Program-made: the position numbers and the translations under genes
From: SIG710 sp045596925
Lineage (GTDB): Bacteria > Bacillota > Clostridia > Oscillospirales > CAG-272
Assembly (NCBI GenBank): GCA_045596925.1
Contig: JAZODH010000012.1
Span: 1 to 42,989, forward strand
Length of the DNA: 42,989 bases
Reading direction: 5' to 3'
The notes under the pieces: generated by a model
Database searches by the model: none
Seen by the model: only the letters and a program-made list of their open reading frames with translations
What the model was told of the DNA's origin: nothing
Shown here: in pieces, positions 42,869 through 42,989 of the stretch
Numbering within the stretch: the stretch's first letter is position 1
Layout of the letters: the number at the start of each line of letters is the position of its first letter

Positions 42869-42989
42869 TATCTTCTTCTCCTTAAATACCAGCGAAGAAT
42901 GCCCCAGAGCAGCACCGCAACGGGCAGAATGGCCGTCAGCAGAGTGCCCCAAAGTGTTGCCTGTGATTCCTCAACTATCAGTCTGGAGT
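42868..42989 (-). CDS. GldG-like protein, C-terminal end only (cut by window)
   Basis: Reading the minus strand from 42988 gives about 39 codons ending at TAA (42868-42870). The peptide contains a membrane helix (AAILPVAVLLWGILRWYL) and ends RRRR. This matches the C-terminal helix and basic end of the GldG-like protein at 11171-12709 (ending YVRRKRA). Together with the next gene it mirrors the GldG-DUF4340 pair of the first operon; the rest is outside the window. Confidence 0.7.
   Translation of the reverse strand, partial: SRLIVEESQATLWGTLLTAILPVAVLLWGILRWYLRRRR

Overview
The window looks like a chromosomal segment of a low-GC-lineage, Gram-positive anaerobe of the class Clostridia, plausibly Oscillospirales. 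This is inferred from the Firmicutes housekeeping order yicC-remA-gmk-rpoZ-priA-def-fmt-yugP-rsmB-rlmN-prpC-prkC-rsgA, strong AGGAGG-type ribosome sites, TTGACA-17-TATAAT promoters and short GGCTCCCTCCGGGAGG-ended repeats. I cannot name a species. I see no tRNA, rRNA, CRISPR array, transposase or prophage.

Layout. (1) 2-4529, plus: an asparagine-synthetase-type amidotransferase (5' end cut by the window), a D-aspartate-ligase-like ATP-grasp enzyme, an aspartate racemase and a YtqA-like radical SAM protein, closed by a terminator. The first three can be read as a route to D-Asp/D-Asn peptidoglycan cross-bridges. (2) 4573-9135: an AI-2E-type membrane protein (minus), an unrecognised small membrane protein (plus), an acyl-CoA-ligase-like protein (minus) with a palindrome on its -35 box, and greA (minus). 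(3) 9136-9626: gene-free, with four hairpins and one copy of a short inverted-repeat element. (4) 14976-9627, minus: an RNHCP zinc protein followed by a GldA/GldF/GldG-like ABC system and a DUF4340 protein. (5) 15123-33178, plus: one sigma-A-type promoter and about 18 kb of closely packed genes, holding the housekeeping cluster above plus two unusual passengers: a GH78-like rhamnosidase between priA and def, and a membrane-anchored metallophosphoesterase-like protein with altered metal ligands between prkC and rsgA. (6) 33386-37600: two tandem paralogous lipoprotein solute-binding proteins with different promoters, each followed by a terminator and a nearly identical 213-bp repeat, and no permease nearby. 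(7) 38954-37594, minus: a DUF3343 Se/S-carrier-like protein with a cysteine-desulfurase-family enzyme. (8) 39052-41756: RluA-type pseudouridine synthase, a sugar-phosphate isomerase/epimerase-like protein, and gpsA. (9) 41849-42989, minus: a second DUF4340 protein and the last codons of a second GldG-like protein, so the window is bracketed by two versions of the same ABC module.

Themes. Cell-envelope work recurs: cross-bridge synthesis, PASTA kinase and phosphatase, RemA, gpsA for phospholipid, and two Gld-type ABC systems. Translation functions (def, fmt, rsmB, rlmN, rsgA) are co-transcribed with the envelope-sensing kinase pair. Start codons were moved to the position supported by a ribosome site where the longest open frame was longer. 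All functional names rest on recognised motifs and family knowledge, not on a database search.
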